Assembly (NCBI GenBank): GCA_041499965.1
Contig: JBGQLG010000107.1
Span: forward strand, 1-18,212
Direction: 5' to 3'
From: AR5 sp041499965
Lineage (GTDB): Bacteria > Methylomirabilota > Methylomirabilia > Rokubacteriales > CSP1-6
Length of the DNA: 18,212 bases
Positions 5,367-12,804 of this stretch are shown one piece after another. The position numbers were made by a program, and so were the translations under genes. The notes beneath the pieces are model-generated. The model searched no databases. It was not told the origin of the DNA and worked only from the letters and a program-made list of their open reading frames with translations. Numbering within the stretch: the stretch's first letter is position 1; each line of letters starts with the position of its first letter.

Positions 5367-7351
5367 CGACGGCGGCGGTGCCGTTCCGTGACACCTTCTG
5401 GAACATTCCCGGCTGGGCCCACATCCTCCTCTACGTGGGCGGCGCCGTGGCGATGGCGCTCTTCGCGTGGGGGCTCTGGCAGCGCGTGCAGCTCTGGCGC
5501 GCCGGCGGTTCCGAGCAGCGCTTCGATCACGTCCCCCGGCGCGTGAGACTCGTGCTCGTGCACGCGCTCGGCCAGGCCCGCGTGCTCTCGCAGGCCTATC
5601 CCGGCGTGATGCACGCGATCATGTTCTGGGGCTTCCTGGCGCTGTTCATGGGCACCGCGCTGGCGACGATCGACTACGACCTCACGCTGCCGCTCTTCGG
5701 CTACAAGCTGCTCAAGGGCGACTTCTACCTGGTCTACGAGATGGTGCTCGACCTGTTCGGGCTCTTCTTCGTGATCGGGCTCGGCATGGCCGTCTGGCGG
5801 CGCTTCGTGCTGCGCCCGCGCCGCACCGATCCCACCGCCCGCTTCGCCAACGTCCTGGCCCTGCTGTTCGTGATCAACGCCACCGGCTTCGTGATGGAGG
5901 CGTGCCGGCTGGCCGTGGTCAAGCCGTGGTGGGCGATGTGGTCGCCGGTCGGCTGGGCGCTGGGGCAGGCGATGCTGGGGGCGGGCCTGAGCGAGGGCGC
6001 GCTGCGGTCCACCCATCTCGGCGTGTGGCTCTTCCACGCGGCGATCTCGCTCGTCTTCATCGCGATCGTCCCCCGCTCGTACTTCATCCACCTGGTCACG
6101 ACGCCGCTCAACATCTTCTTCTCCAAGCTCGGGCCGCGCGGGGAGATCCGCAAGATCGAGAACATCGAGGAGGCGGAGACCCTCGGCGTCTCCCGGCTCG
6201 AGGAATTCTCGTGGAAGCGCCGGCTCGACTTCGACGCCTGCGTGGAGTGCGGCCGCTGCCAGGACGCCTGCCCGGCCTATCTCTCCGGCACCGCGCTCAG
6301 CCCCAAGCAGATCATCGTCAAGCTCAAGCAGCACATGCACGGCCAGCGGCCGGGGCCGATCCACGGCGAGCTGATCAAGCCCGAGGAGCTGTGGGCGTGC
6401 ACCACCTGCATGGCGTGCGTCGAGGAATGCCCGGCCTTCATCGACATCGTCGACACTATCGTCGACCTCCGGCGCTTCCTGGCGCTGTCCGAGGGCACGC
6501 TGCCGTCCACGGCGCCGCAGTCGCTGCAGAATATCCAGCGGGCCGGCAACCCCTGGGGCCTGCCGGCGGCCGAGCGCCTGGCCTGGGCCGACGGGCTGGA
6601 GGTGCCGGTGCTGGAGCCGGACAAGGAGGTCGAGTACCTCTACTGGGTCGGCTGCTCGGCCTCCTACGACAAGCGTAACCAGGCCATCGCCCGCTCGGTG
6701 GTGGCCATCTTGAAGAAGGCCGGCGTGTCCTTCGCGGTCATGCAGGAGGAGCGCTGCCACGGCGAGGTGGCCCGCCGGCTCGGCGAGGAGTATCTCTACC
6801 AGACGCTGCAGGCCGAGAACGTCGAGGCGATGAACCGGTACAAGTTCCGGAAGGTCATCACGCACTGCCCGCACTGCTTCAACACGATCAAGAACGAGTT
6901 CCCGCAGTTCGGCGGCACCTATGAGGTCCTCCACCATTCGCAGGTGATCGACGAGCTGGTGCGCGGCGGCCGCATCAAGCCGATCAAGCCGCTGGCCGGC
7001 ACCGTCGTCTTCCACGACTCCTGCTACCTCGGCCGCTACAACGGCATCATGGAGGCGCCGCGCAGTGCGGCCGCCGCGGTGCCGGGGCTGCGCGTGGTCG
7101 ACCCGCCCCGGGCCCGGGAGCGCGGGCTGTGCTGCGGCGGCGGCGGCGGCCACATGTGGATGGAGGTGAAGTCCGAGAAGCGGGTCAACATCATCCGCAC
7201 CGAGGAGCTGCTGGAGACCGGCGCCAGCGTCGTGGCCACCGCGTGTCCCTTCTGCCTGGCCATGGTCGACCTCGGCCGCAAGGTGAAGGAGGCGGAGGAC
7301 ACGCTCGCGGTCAAGGACATCAGCGAGCTGGTGGCCGAGAGCCTCGAATGA
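5363..7351 (+). CDS. Membrane heme/Fe-S oxidoreductase, ETF:menaquinone oxidoreductase (EMO)-like
   Basis: A 662-aa fused protein. The first about 250 residues hold several hydrophobic membrane segments (about 18-40, 84-104, 124-146, 163-182, 221-240) with histidines suitable for heme b, resembling a NarI-like domain. A ferredoxin-type part follows with two 4Fe-4S sites: C293/C296/C299/C303 and C346/C349/C352/C356. Two HdrD-like CCG domains close the protein: the first has C431, C465 and C502/C505, the second C554, C590-C591 and C628/C631. This plan matches membrane proteins that pass electrons from electron-transfer flavoprotein (acyl-CoA oxidation) to menaquinone. The first CCG box reads CHG. 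The ATG overlaps the meaB stop by 4 nt, so the two are translationally coupled, linking it to acyl-CoA/propionyl-CoA metabolism. The ETF partner is an inference: no etfAB is in the window. Confidence 0.85.
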   Translation: MTTAAVPFRDTFWNIPGWAHILLYVGGAVAMALFAWGLWQRVQLWRAGGSEQRFDHVPRRVRLVLVHALGQARVLSQAYPGVMHAIMFWGFLALFMGTALATIDYDLTLPLFGYKLLKGDFYLVYEMVLDLFGLFFVIGLGMAVWRRFVLRPRRTDPTARFANVLALLFVINATGFVMEACRLAVVKPWWAMWSPVGWALGQAMLGAGLSEGALRSTHLGVWLFHAAISLVFIAIVPRSYFIHLVTTPLNIFFSKLGPRGEIRKIENIEEAETLGVSRLEEFSWKRRLDFDACVECGRCQDACPAYLSGTALSPKQIIVKLKQHMHGQRPGPIHGELIKPEELWACTTCMACVEECPAFIDIVDTIVDLRRFLALSEGTLPSTAPQSLQNIQRAGNPWGLPAAERLAWADGLEVPVLEPDKEVEYLYWVGCSASYDKRNQAIARSVVAILKKAGVSFAVMQEERCHGEVARRLGEEYLYQTLQAENVEAMNRYKFRKVITHCPHCFNTIKNEFPQFGGTYEVLHHSQVIDELVRGGRIKPIKPLAGTVVFHDSCYLGRYNGIMEAPRSAAAAVPGLRVVDPPRARERGLCCGGGGGHMWMEVKSEKRVNIIRTEELLETGASVVATACPFCLAMVDLGRKVKEAEDTLAVKDISELVAESLE

Positions 7352-7698
7352 GGCAACTGCTGCAAGCGCTCCCCCAGTTGGTGCGGCTCCTCGCCCGGCT
7401 GGTCGGCGATCCGCTGCTGCCCCGCGCGGCCAAGCTCGCGCTGGCCGCCGCCATGGTGTACCTGGCCAGCCCGATCGACCTCATTCCGGATTTCGTCCCC
7501 GTGATCGGCTACCTCGACGACGCGCTGGTGGCCGCACTGCTGGTCGACGGCATCCTGAACTGGGTCGACCGCGGCCTCGTGCTCAAGTACTGGCCCGGCT
7601 CGCCCGACTCGCTCGAGCGCCTGGCCCGTGCCGCTCGCCTGCTGGCGGTGTGGGTCCCGCGCCGTCTCAAGGCGCGAATCTTCGCCGCGCGCGCCTGA
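7348..7698 (+). CDS. DUF1232 (YkvA-like) small membrane protein
   Basis: A 116-aa protein with the DUF1232 signature SPIDLIPDFVPVIGYLDD at 41-58, preceded by the hydrophobic stretch AAKLALAAAMVYLA (27-40) and followed by a second one (59-72). The two hydrophobic segments suggest a small integral or membrane-associated protein. The family is widespread and has no established biochemical role that I can state. Its ATG overlaps the stop codon of the Fe-S oxidoreductase gene (ATGA), so it is the third gene of the meaB unit. The Arg/Lys-rich C-terminus (residues 92-116) probably faces the cytoplasm. Function in this operon unknown. Confidence 0.82.
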   Translation: MRQLLQALPQLVRLLARLVGDPLLPRAAKLALAAAMVYLASPIDLIPDFVPVIGYLDDALVAALLVDGILNWVDRGLVLKYWPGSPDSLERLARAARLLAVWVPRRLKARIFAARA

Positions 7699-7714
7699 GC
7701 GCGGCGCCGCGCGG

Positions 7715-7743
7715 TTGCATCCGGCGCCGAGGTCTGCCAATCT
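7715..7743 (+). promoter_or_regulatory. Candidate promoter for the decarboxylase gene
   Basis: TTGCAT (7715-7720) and CAATCT (7738-7743) are 17 bp apart, with a TG one base before the -10. The -10 matches the consensus at only the two key positions (A2, T6). It ends 7 nt before the ATG, again predicting a leaderless transcript. A 14-bp perfect palindrome, GCGCGGCGCCGCGC, lies just upstream at 7699-7712. Confidence 0.35.
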
Positions 7744-7750
7744 CTGCGAC

Positions 7751-8983
7751 ATGCCCGCCCTGACCCGCCAGCAAGCCGCCGCGGTGCGCGAGCGCTTCGG
7801 CACCCCGAGCTACGTCTACGACCGTGAAGCGCTCGAGGCGGCCGCCCGCCGGGCGCTCGCGTTCCCGGCGCCGTTCGGCTTCACGCTGCGCTACGCGATG
7901 AAGGCCAATCCCAGCCGCGGCCTGCTGACGCTGTTCCGCGATCTGGGGCTGCACGTCGACGCCTCCAGCGACTACGAGGTCGAGCGGGCGCTGCGCGCGG
8001 GCTTCGCGCCGGCGTCCATCCAGCTCACCGCGCAGATGCCCTCGCCGCGGCTGGCCGAGCACCTCGCGCGGGGCGTCCTCTACAACGCGTGCTCGCTGCA
8101 TCAGCTCGAGGCGTACGGCCGGCTCGCTCGTGGCCGCGACGTGTCGGTCCGGATGAACCCCGGGCTCGGCACCGGTTCGACCAACCGCACCAACACCGGC
8201 GGGCCCGCCTCGAGCTTCGGCATCTGGCACGCGTACCTCGGCGAGGTGCAGACCGTCGCCGAGCGCTACGACCTGCGCATCACGCGGCTGCACAGCCACG
8301 TGGGCTCCGGCACCGACCCCGAGGTGTGGAAGCGCTGCACGCGGATGACGCTCGACCTCGCGGCCAAGCTCCCCGACGTCCAGCGGATCAACCTGGGCGG
8401 CGGCTTCAAGGTCGGCCGGATGCCGGGCGAGCCTTCGACGGACCTGGCCGACGTCGGCGCCCACGTGCGCGCCGAGCTGTCGGCCTTCCGCGACCGGGAC
8501 GGCCGGTCGCTGCACCTGGAGATCGAGCCGGGGACGTACCTCGTCGCCAACGGCGGCGTCGTCGTTGCCACCTGCGTCGACGTCGTGGACACCGGGCGGG
8601 ACGGCTACGTGTTCGCCAAGCTCGACACCGGCATGCCGGAGGTGACGCGGCCCTCGCTCTACGGCGCCCAGCACCCGATCGAGGTCCTGGGCGACGCGGA
8701 CGAGGACGCCGACGTCGTGTTCGTGGGACCGTGCTGCGAGTCGGGCGACATCCTTACGCCGGCCCCCGGCGACCCCGAGGCGCTGGCGCCCCGCCGCGTG
8801 CGGCGGCCGCGCATCGGCGACCTGGTGATCGTGGGGGGCGCCGGCGCCTACTGCGCGGCGATGTCGACGATCAACTACAACTCCTACCCGCAGGCCCCCG
8901 AGATCATGCGGGAGCCGGATGGCGCGCTGCGGCTGCTGCGGCGCCGCCAGCGGCTCGAGCAGGTCTGGGAGAACGAAGTCTAG
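7751..8983 (+). CDS. lysA: Diaminopimelate decarboxylase-family PLP enzyme
   Basis: A 410-aa fold-type III PLP decarboxylase, expected to remove CO2 from meso-diaminopimelate to give lysine. The PLP lysine is K51 in RYAMKANP; HSHVGSG (181-187), GGGF (216-219) and EPGTYLVANGG (259-269) bind the cofactor; GPCCESGD (326-333) gives the catalytic cysteine C329 and conserved E330; GAGAY (363-367) and NYNSYP (375-380) complete the site. Length is normal for LysA. The usual arginine of the EPGR motif is threonine here, so related substrates (carboxynorspermidine, ornithine-like) should be kept in mind; overall pattern still favours the DapDC branch. The ATG at 7751 has no Shine-Dalgarno but lies 7 nt after a candidate -10. 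It is followed after 4 nt by the sensor kinase. No other lysine gene is near. Confidence 0.78.
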   Translation: MPALTRQQAAAVRERFGTPSYVYDREALEAAARRALAFPAPFGFTLRYAMKANPSRGLLTLFRDLGLHVDASSDYEVERALRAGFAPASIQLTAQMPSPRLAEHLARGVLYNACSLHQLEAYGRLARGRDVSVRMNPGLGTGSTNRTNTGGPASSFGIWHAYLGEVQTVAERYDLRITRLHSHVGSGTDPEVWKRCTRMTLDLAAKLPDVQRINLGGGFKVGRMPGEPSTDLADVGAHVRAELSAFRDRDGRSLHLEIEPGTYLVANGGVVVATCVDVVDTGRDGYVFAKLDTGMPEVTRPSLYGAQHPIEVLGDADEDADVVFVGPCCESGDILTPAPGDPEALAPRRVRRPRIGDLVIVGGAGAYCAAMSTINYNSYPQAPEIMREPDGALRLLRRRQRLEQVWENEV

Positions 8984-8987
8984 GCGC

Positions 8988-11900
8988 GTGCGCCGGGCCG
9001 GCGCCCTGATCGCGATCGGCGCTGTCTACGCCCTGAGCGGCAAGCTCGGCCTGCACTACTTCGCCTTCGTTCACGCCAGCGCCAGCCCGGTGTGGCCCCC
9101 GGCTGGCGTGGCGCTGGCCGCGTTCCTCCTCTTCGGCTCCCGCGTCTGGCCCGTCATCTTCGCGGCCGCATTTCTCGTCAACGTGACGACCGCCGGCTCG
9201 CTGCTGACCTCGGCGGGCATCGCGGCCGGCAACACGCTGGAGGGGTTCGCGGGCGCCTGGCTGGTGGCCCGCTTCGCCGGCGGGCCGCGCGCGTTCGAGC
9301 GCGCCTCGGACGCCTTCCGGTTCCTGGTGGCCGGCGCGCTGCCGAGCGCGGCGGTGAGCGCGACGATCGGCGTGACGACGCTTGCGCTGGCCGGCTACGC
9401 CTCGTGGTCGGCCTACGCCGCCATCTGGACGACGTGGTGGCTCGGCGACGTGGCGGGCGACGTCATCGTCGCGCCGGTGGTGCTGCTGTGGCACCGACAC
9501 CGCGGGCGTGGCGCCCTCGGTGATCGCCCGGTCGAGGCGGCGGCGCTGCTCGGGGGCCTGATCGTCGTTTCACACGCGGTGTTCGGCGGCGCGACGCCGT
9601 TCGCGAGCAAGACGTACCCGCTGGCCTTCGCGTCCATCCCGGTGCTGCTGTGGGCCGCGTTCCGGTTCGGGCCGCGTGAGACGGCGACCGCGCTCCTGCT
9701 CCTGGCCGGCCTGGCCACCGCCGGCACGCTGCGCGGGGTCGGCGCGTTCGCGGTCGGCACGCCCAACGAGTCGCTCCTGCTGCTGCAGGGCTTTCTGGTG
9801 ACGATGGGCGTCACGCTCCTGCCGGTGGCCACGCTGGTGTGGGATCGCCGGCGTGCCGAGGCCGAGCGGCTGGGGCTGCTGGGTCGCGAGCAGAGCGCGC
9901 GGGCCGAGGCGGATGAGCGGCGGCGCATCGCCGAGGAGCTGGCCGGTATCGCGCGCTCGTTCACGGAGACGCTGAACATCGATGACGTGGGTGCGCGCGT
10001 CGTGGAGGTCGTCCTCGGCTCGTTCGCCGTTCACGCCGCCGCGCTTCGCCTGCTCGCGCTCGACGGCTCCCTGGTCGGCGTGGCGTTCGCCGGCGCCATG
10101 CGGGAGTCCTTCCGGCCCGGCCACGCGCTGGCCGGCGGCGCCGCCTCGGTCTCGGGCCTGGCCGTGGCCGAGGGCCGGGCGGCCTGGACCGACGACGCGC
10201 TCACCGACCCGCGCCTGCGGATCGCCGACGACGTGCGGCGAGGGATGGTGGCGGCCGGCGACGCGGCGGTGCTGGCGGTGCCGCTCCGGGTGAAGGGCCA
10301 GATCATCGGCGCCCTGTCGGTGGCGGACCGGGGCGGGCGGCGGTTCAGCGCCTCCGAGGCCGACATGCTGCAGACATTCGCCGACCAGGCGGCGGTTGCG
10401 GTGGACAACGCGCGCCTCTACGAGGAGGCCACGCTGCGGCGGCGCGAGTCCGAGGTCGTGGCGGCCCTGGCCGTGGAGATCAACCGCTCGCTCGACCTCG
10501 ACCACGTCCTGCAGCAGGTGGCGGAGGCGGCGACTGCGCTGTGCGCCGGCGACGTCACTCACATCGCGCTGAGCGAGCCCGGCAGCGACGCGCTGCGCCT
10601 GCGGTTGGGCGTGGGCTCGCGCCTGCCCGTCGACACCGACCTGCGGATGGCGCCGGGCAAGGGGCTCGGCGGCCTGGTGTTGGCGAGCGGCCGTCCGGTC
10701 CGTACCGTCGACGTCCGCGAGGATCCGCGCGCGCACGCCGATCATCGGGGCGTGGTCGATCTCGAGGAGATCCGCTCGGGGCTCGTCGTGCCGATCTGGG
10801 GCGAGGATAAGGTGGAGGGGCTCATCTACGTGAGCCGCCGGCGCGTCGCGCCGTTCACCGAGCACGACGAGGTCGTCGGCCAGCGCCTGGCCGACCACGC
10901 GGCCATCGCCATCCGCAACAGCCGCCTGTTCGCCGCCGAGCGGGCGGCCCGGGCCGAGGCCCACGCGGCCAATCGCGCCAAGGACCACTTCCTGGCCACG
11001 CTGTCGCACGAGCTGCGCACGCCGCTGAACGCGATGATGGGCTGGCTCCGCATGCTGCGCAATGCCCGGCTCGACGAGGCGCAGAAGCGTCACGGCCTGG
11101 ACGTCATCGAGCGCAACGCGCGGCTGCAGGCCCAGCTCATCAACGACCTGCTCGACGTCTCGCGCATCATCGCCGGCAAGCTGGAGCTGGAAAAGTACCC
11201 GCTCGACCTCGTCCCGGTGGTCCAGGAGGCGATCGAGGCGATCCGCGGTGACGTCGAGGCCAAGGCCCTGACACTCGAGGTGAGCCTCGATCCCTTGGCC
11301 GGAGAGGTCCTGGGCGATCCCACGCGCCTGCAGCAGGTCGTGGCCAACGTGCTGTCCAACGCCGTGAAGTTCACGCCACGCCAGGGCCGCATCGCGGTGG
11401 GGCTGGCCCGGTACGGCGTCGACGCCCGGCTCAGCGTCACCGACAGCGGCGAGGGCATCGAGCCCGCGGTGCTACCCCACGTCTTCGAGCCGTTCCAGCA
11501 GGCCGACAGCACCACCACGCGCGCCCACCAGGGGCTGGGACTGGGCCTGGCCATCGTGCGCCAGCTCGTCGAGGCCCACGGCGGCCACGTGCGGGCCGAG
11601 AGTGGCGGGCGCGGGCAGGGGGCGACGTTCGTCGTCGAGCTGCCGATCCTCGCCGTGCGCGATCGTCGTGCCTTCATCGGACCGACCCCGGCTCGCGAGG
11701 GCCGTCCGGGTGTCCGCCTCGACGGCCTGCACGTGCTGGTCGTCGACGATCACGGTGATGCGCGCGAGCTGCTGGGCCTTGTGCTGCGCGAGCGCGGCGC
11801 CGAGGTGCTGCTGGCCGGCGGTGTTGCCGAGGCGCTGGAGGTGCTGGCCCGCGCGACGGTGGACGTGCTGGTGAGCGACCTCGCCATGCCGGGCGCCGAC

Positions 11901-12086
11901 GGCTACGCGCTGATCGCCGCGGTGCGGGCCGCGCGGGGAGCCGCGCTGCCGGCGGTGGCGCTGACGGCCTACGCCGGGCCGGACGTGCGCGAGCGGGCGA
12001 TCGCCGCCGGCTTCACCGCCTACGCCACCAAGCCGGTCAATCCGGAGGACCTCGTCGAGCTGCTGGGGAGGCTACCGCGCCTCTGA
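8988..12086 (+). CDS. MASE1-GAF-GAF hybrid sensor histidine kinase with C-terminal receiver
   Basis: A 1032-aa membrane signal-transduction protein. Residues 1-285 hold a MASE1-type multi-span sensor: PVWPPAGVALA at 34-44, WWLGDVAGDVIVAPVVL at 150-166, and a last hydrophobic segment at about 262-285. A short coiled linker (288-320) leads to two GAF domains (about 322-478 and 490-648). The HisKA box SHELRTPLNAM has phospho-accepting H674. The HATPase has the N box around N787-N791, DSGEGIEP (819-826) and GLGLGLAIV (849-857). The receiver (914-1032) has D920-D921, phospho-acceptor D964, T993 and K1015, so a full His-Asp relay is possible. Start: GTG at 8988, 4 nt after the decarboxylase stop; earlier starts would run inside that gene. 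There is no DNA-binding output and no intact separate response regulator nearby, so the target is unknown. Confidence 0.9.
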   Translation: MRRAGALIAIGAVYALSGKLGLHYFAFVHASASPVWPPAGVALAAFLLFGSRVWPVIFAAAFLVNVTTAGSLLTSAGIAAGNTLEGFAGAWLVARFAGGPRAFERASDAFRFLVAGALPSAAVSATIGVTTLALAGYASWSAYAAIWTTWWLGDVAGDVIVAPVVLLWHRHRGRGALGDRPVEAAALLGGLIVVSHAVFGGATPFASKTYPLAFASIPVLLWAAFRFGPRETATALLLLAGLATAGTLRGVGAFAVGTPNESLLLLQGFLVTMGVTLLPVATLVWDRRRAEAERLGLLGREQSARAEADERRRIAEELAGIARSFTETLNIDDVGARVVEVVLGSFAVHAAALRLLALDGSLVGVAFAGAMRESFRPGHALAGGAASVSGLAVAEGRAAWTDDALTDPRLRIADDVRRGMVAAGDAAVLAVPLRVKGQIIGALSVADRGGRRFSASEADMLQTFADQAAVAVDNARLYEEATLRRRESEVVAALAVEINRSLDLDHVLQQVAEAATALCAGDVTHIALSEPGSDALRLRLGVGSRLPVDTDLRMAPGKGLGGLVLASGRPVRTVDVREDPRAHADHRGVVDLEEIRSGLVVPIWGEDKVEGLIYVSRRRVAPFTEHDEVVGQRLADHAAIAIRNSRLFAAERAARAEAHAANRAKDHFLATLSHELRTPLNAMMGWLRMLRNARLDEAQKRHGLDVIERNARLQAQLINDLLDVSRIIAGKLELEKYPLDLVPVVQEAIEAIRGDVEAKALTLEVSLDPLAGEVLGDPTRLQQVVANVLSNAVKFTPRQGRIAVGLARYGVDARLSVTDSGEGIEPAVLPHVFEPFQQADSTTTRAHQGLGLGLAIVRQLVEAHGGHVRAESGGRGQGATFVVELPILAVRDRRAFIGPTPAREGRPGVRLDGLHVLVVDDHGDARELLGLVLRERGAEVLLAGGVAEALEVLARATVDVLVSDLAMPGADGYALIAAVRAARGAALPAVALTAYAGPDVRERAIAAGFTAYATKPVNPEDLVELLGRLPRL

Positions 12087-12125
12087 GCGGCTCGCCGTGC
12101 GGATGTACCGGGTCGCGGGGATTGA

Positions 12126-12278
12126 CGCGGCGGGGTGCCCGCGATCGCACTCTCCGCGTTGGCCTGCGAATCTGATCGCCTCGACGCCCTGCGCGCGGGC
12201 TACGATCGCCATCTGTCCAAGCCCGTGGAGCCACGCTCCCTGTGCTCGGCGGTTGCCGAGCTGCTCGACGCCCGCCCC
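12126..12278 (+). pseudogene. Receiver-domain remnant (3' part only)
   Basis: The frame beginning after the stop at 12123 reads RGGVPAIALSA, then DALRAGYDRHLSKPVEP and SAVAELL. This is the last third of a response-regulator receiver: the beta-4 ALSA switch, alpha-4/5 segments and the conserved SKP lysine. The phospho-acceptor half is missing in all frames upstream. It is not a copy of the receiver of the neighbouring kinase, as the residues differ widely. It is probably the relic of a second receiver or of a separate regulator gene. Past about 12278 the frame loses any resemblance to a domain. Confidence 0.6.
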
Positions 12279-12412
12279 GCTGATTCTCCACTCGTTGGTA
12301 CAGTTCTTGGAGCCTCCCGGCACGAACGGGAACCCTCCTCGATTCCCGAAGCGTGGTGGTCCACCTCAAGCATCGACGCGTTGGGCGTCGGTCGCAGTTC
12401 GGAGCCGGAGAC

Positions 12413-12619
12413 ATGGGTGTGCTGGCAGATCTCCGCAAGTTCGTACGGCAGCATCGCTCCTGTGGCGTCCTGGGCATTCACCTGTCGCCGCCGGGTGCGA
12501 GTGGCTATTGCATCGAGATCTCCTGTCGCGCGTGCGCGACGGCGCTGTCGCGCACCGTCGACGCCGGTGCTGCCTCGTGGGACCTCGTCCACACGGATCT
12601 GCTCCTGGCGACGAACTGA
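12413..12619 (+). CDS. Small hypothetical protein with CxxC motif
   Basis: A 68-aa ORF with GGAG 8 nt before its ATG. It begins MGVLADLRKFVRQHRSCG, a charged helix, continues into GYCIEISCRACATAL with cysteines at 33, 38 and 41 (plus C17), and ends WDLVHTDLLLATN. The CxxC at 38-41 with two more cysteines could bind zinc, or be structural. The composition (balanced charged and hydrophobic residues, amphipathic start) looks like real protein, unlike the other frames here. I do not recognise a named family. It lies in a 700-bp stretch otherwise lacking intact genes, downstream of the receiver remnant, with codon usage less GC-biased than its neighbours. Confidence 0.5.
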   Translation: MGVLADLRKFVRQHRSCGVLGIHLSPPGASGYCIEISCRACATALSRTVDAGAASWDLVHTDLLLATN

Positions 12620-12804
12620 CGCCGGAGTGGCAGCCAGCCAACGTCGTGTAGGAGTTACAGGCAGCTAGGAAAAACTTTGCCGGCTTCACAACGCTCCGGT
12701 GATCTCCAGAGACAAACCAGGCATGCTCAAGGGCCGTGATCCGTCTCGAGCGGCCTTGGGGTATGGTTCGGGAGACCGGGCACGTCGGTGCCGAGGAGGA
12801 CGGG
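12620..12804. other. Intergenic region before the phosphonate cluster
   Basis: No gene is seen. The stretch is less GC-rich than its surroundings around 12650-12725. TATGGT at 12762-12767 could be a -10 box giving a leader of about 30 nt for phnA, but no matching -35 was found. No terminator or riboswitch could be recognised. Confidence 0.35.

Noticed and set aside
5033..7153. Long antisense open frame opposite the Fe-S oxidoreductase gene
   Set aside because: Its product is low-complexity His/Arg/Ala/Glu-rich sequence without any domain, as expected for the reverse strand of a GC-rich gene; the + strand has clear motifs.
8919..8987. Earlier ATG start for the sensor kinase
   Set aside because: It would overlap the decarboxylase's conserved C-terminus and add Cys/Arg/Ser-rich sequence unlike a MASE1 N-terminus.
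9570..11093. Long antisense open frame opposite the sensor kinase
   Set aside because: Same compositional shadow; the kinase's GAF domains occupy the + strand here, and no domain is visible in the antisense product.
12279..12412. Continuation of the receiver-remnant frame to 12668
   Set aside because: After the receiver part the residues become Ser/Arg/Trp-rich with no domain, and the better coding frame there is that of the 68-aa ORF.
12736..12804. Earlier GTG start for phnA
   Set aside because: In frame, but the preceding residues do not resemble PhnA and the strong GAGGAGGA site fits the GTG at 12805.
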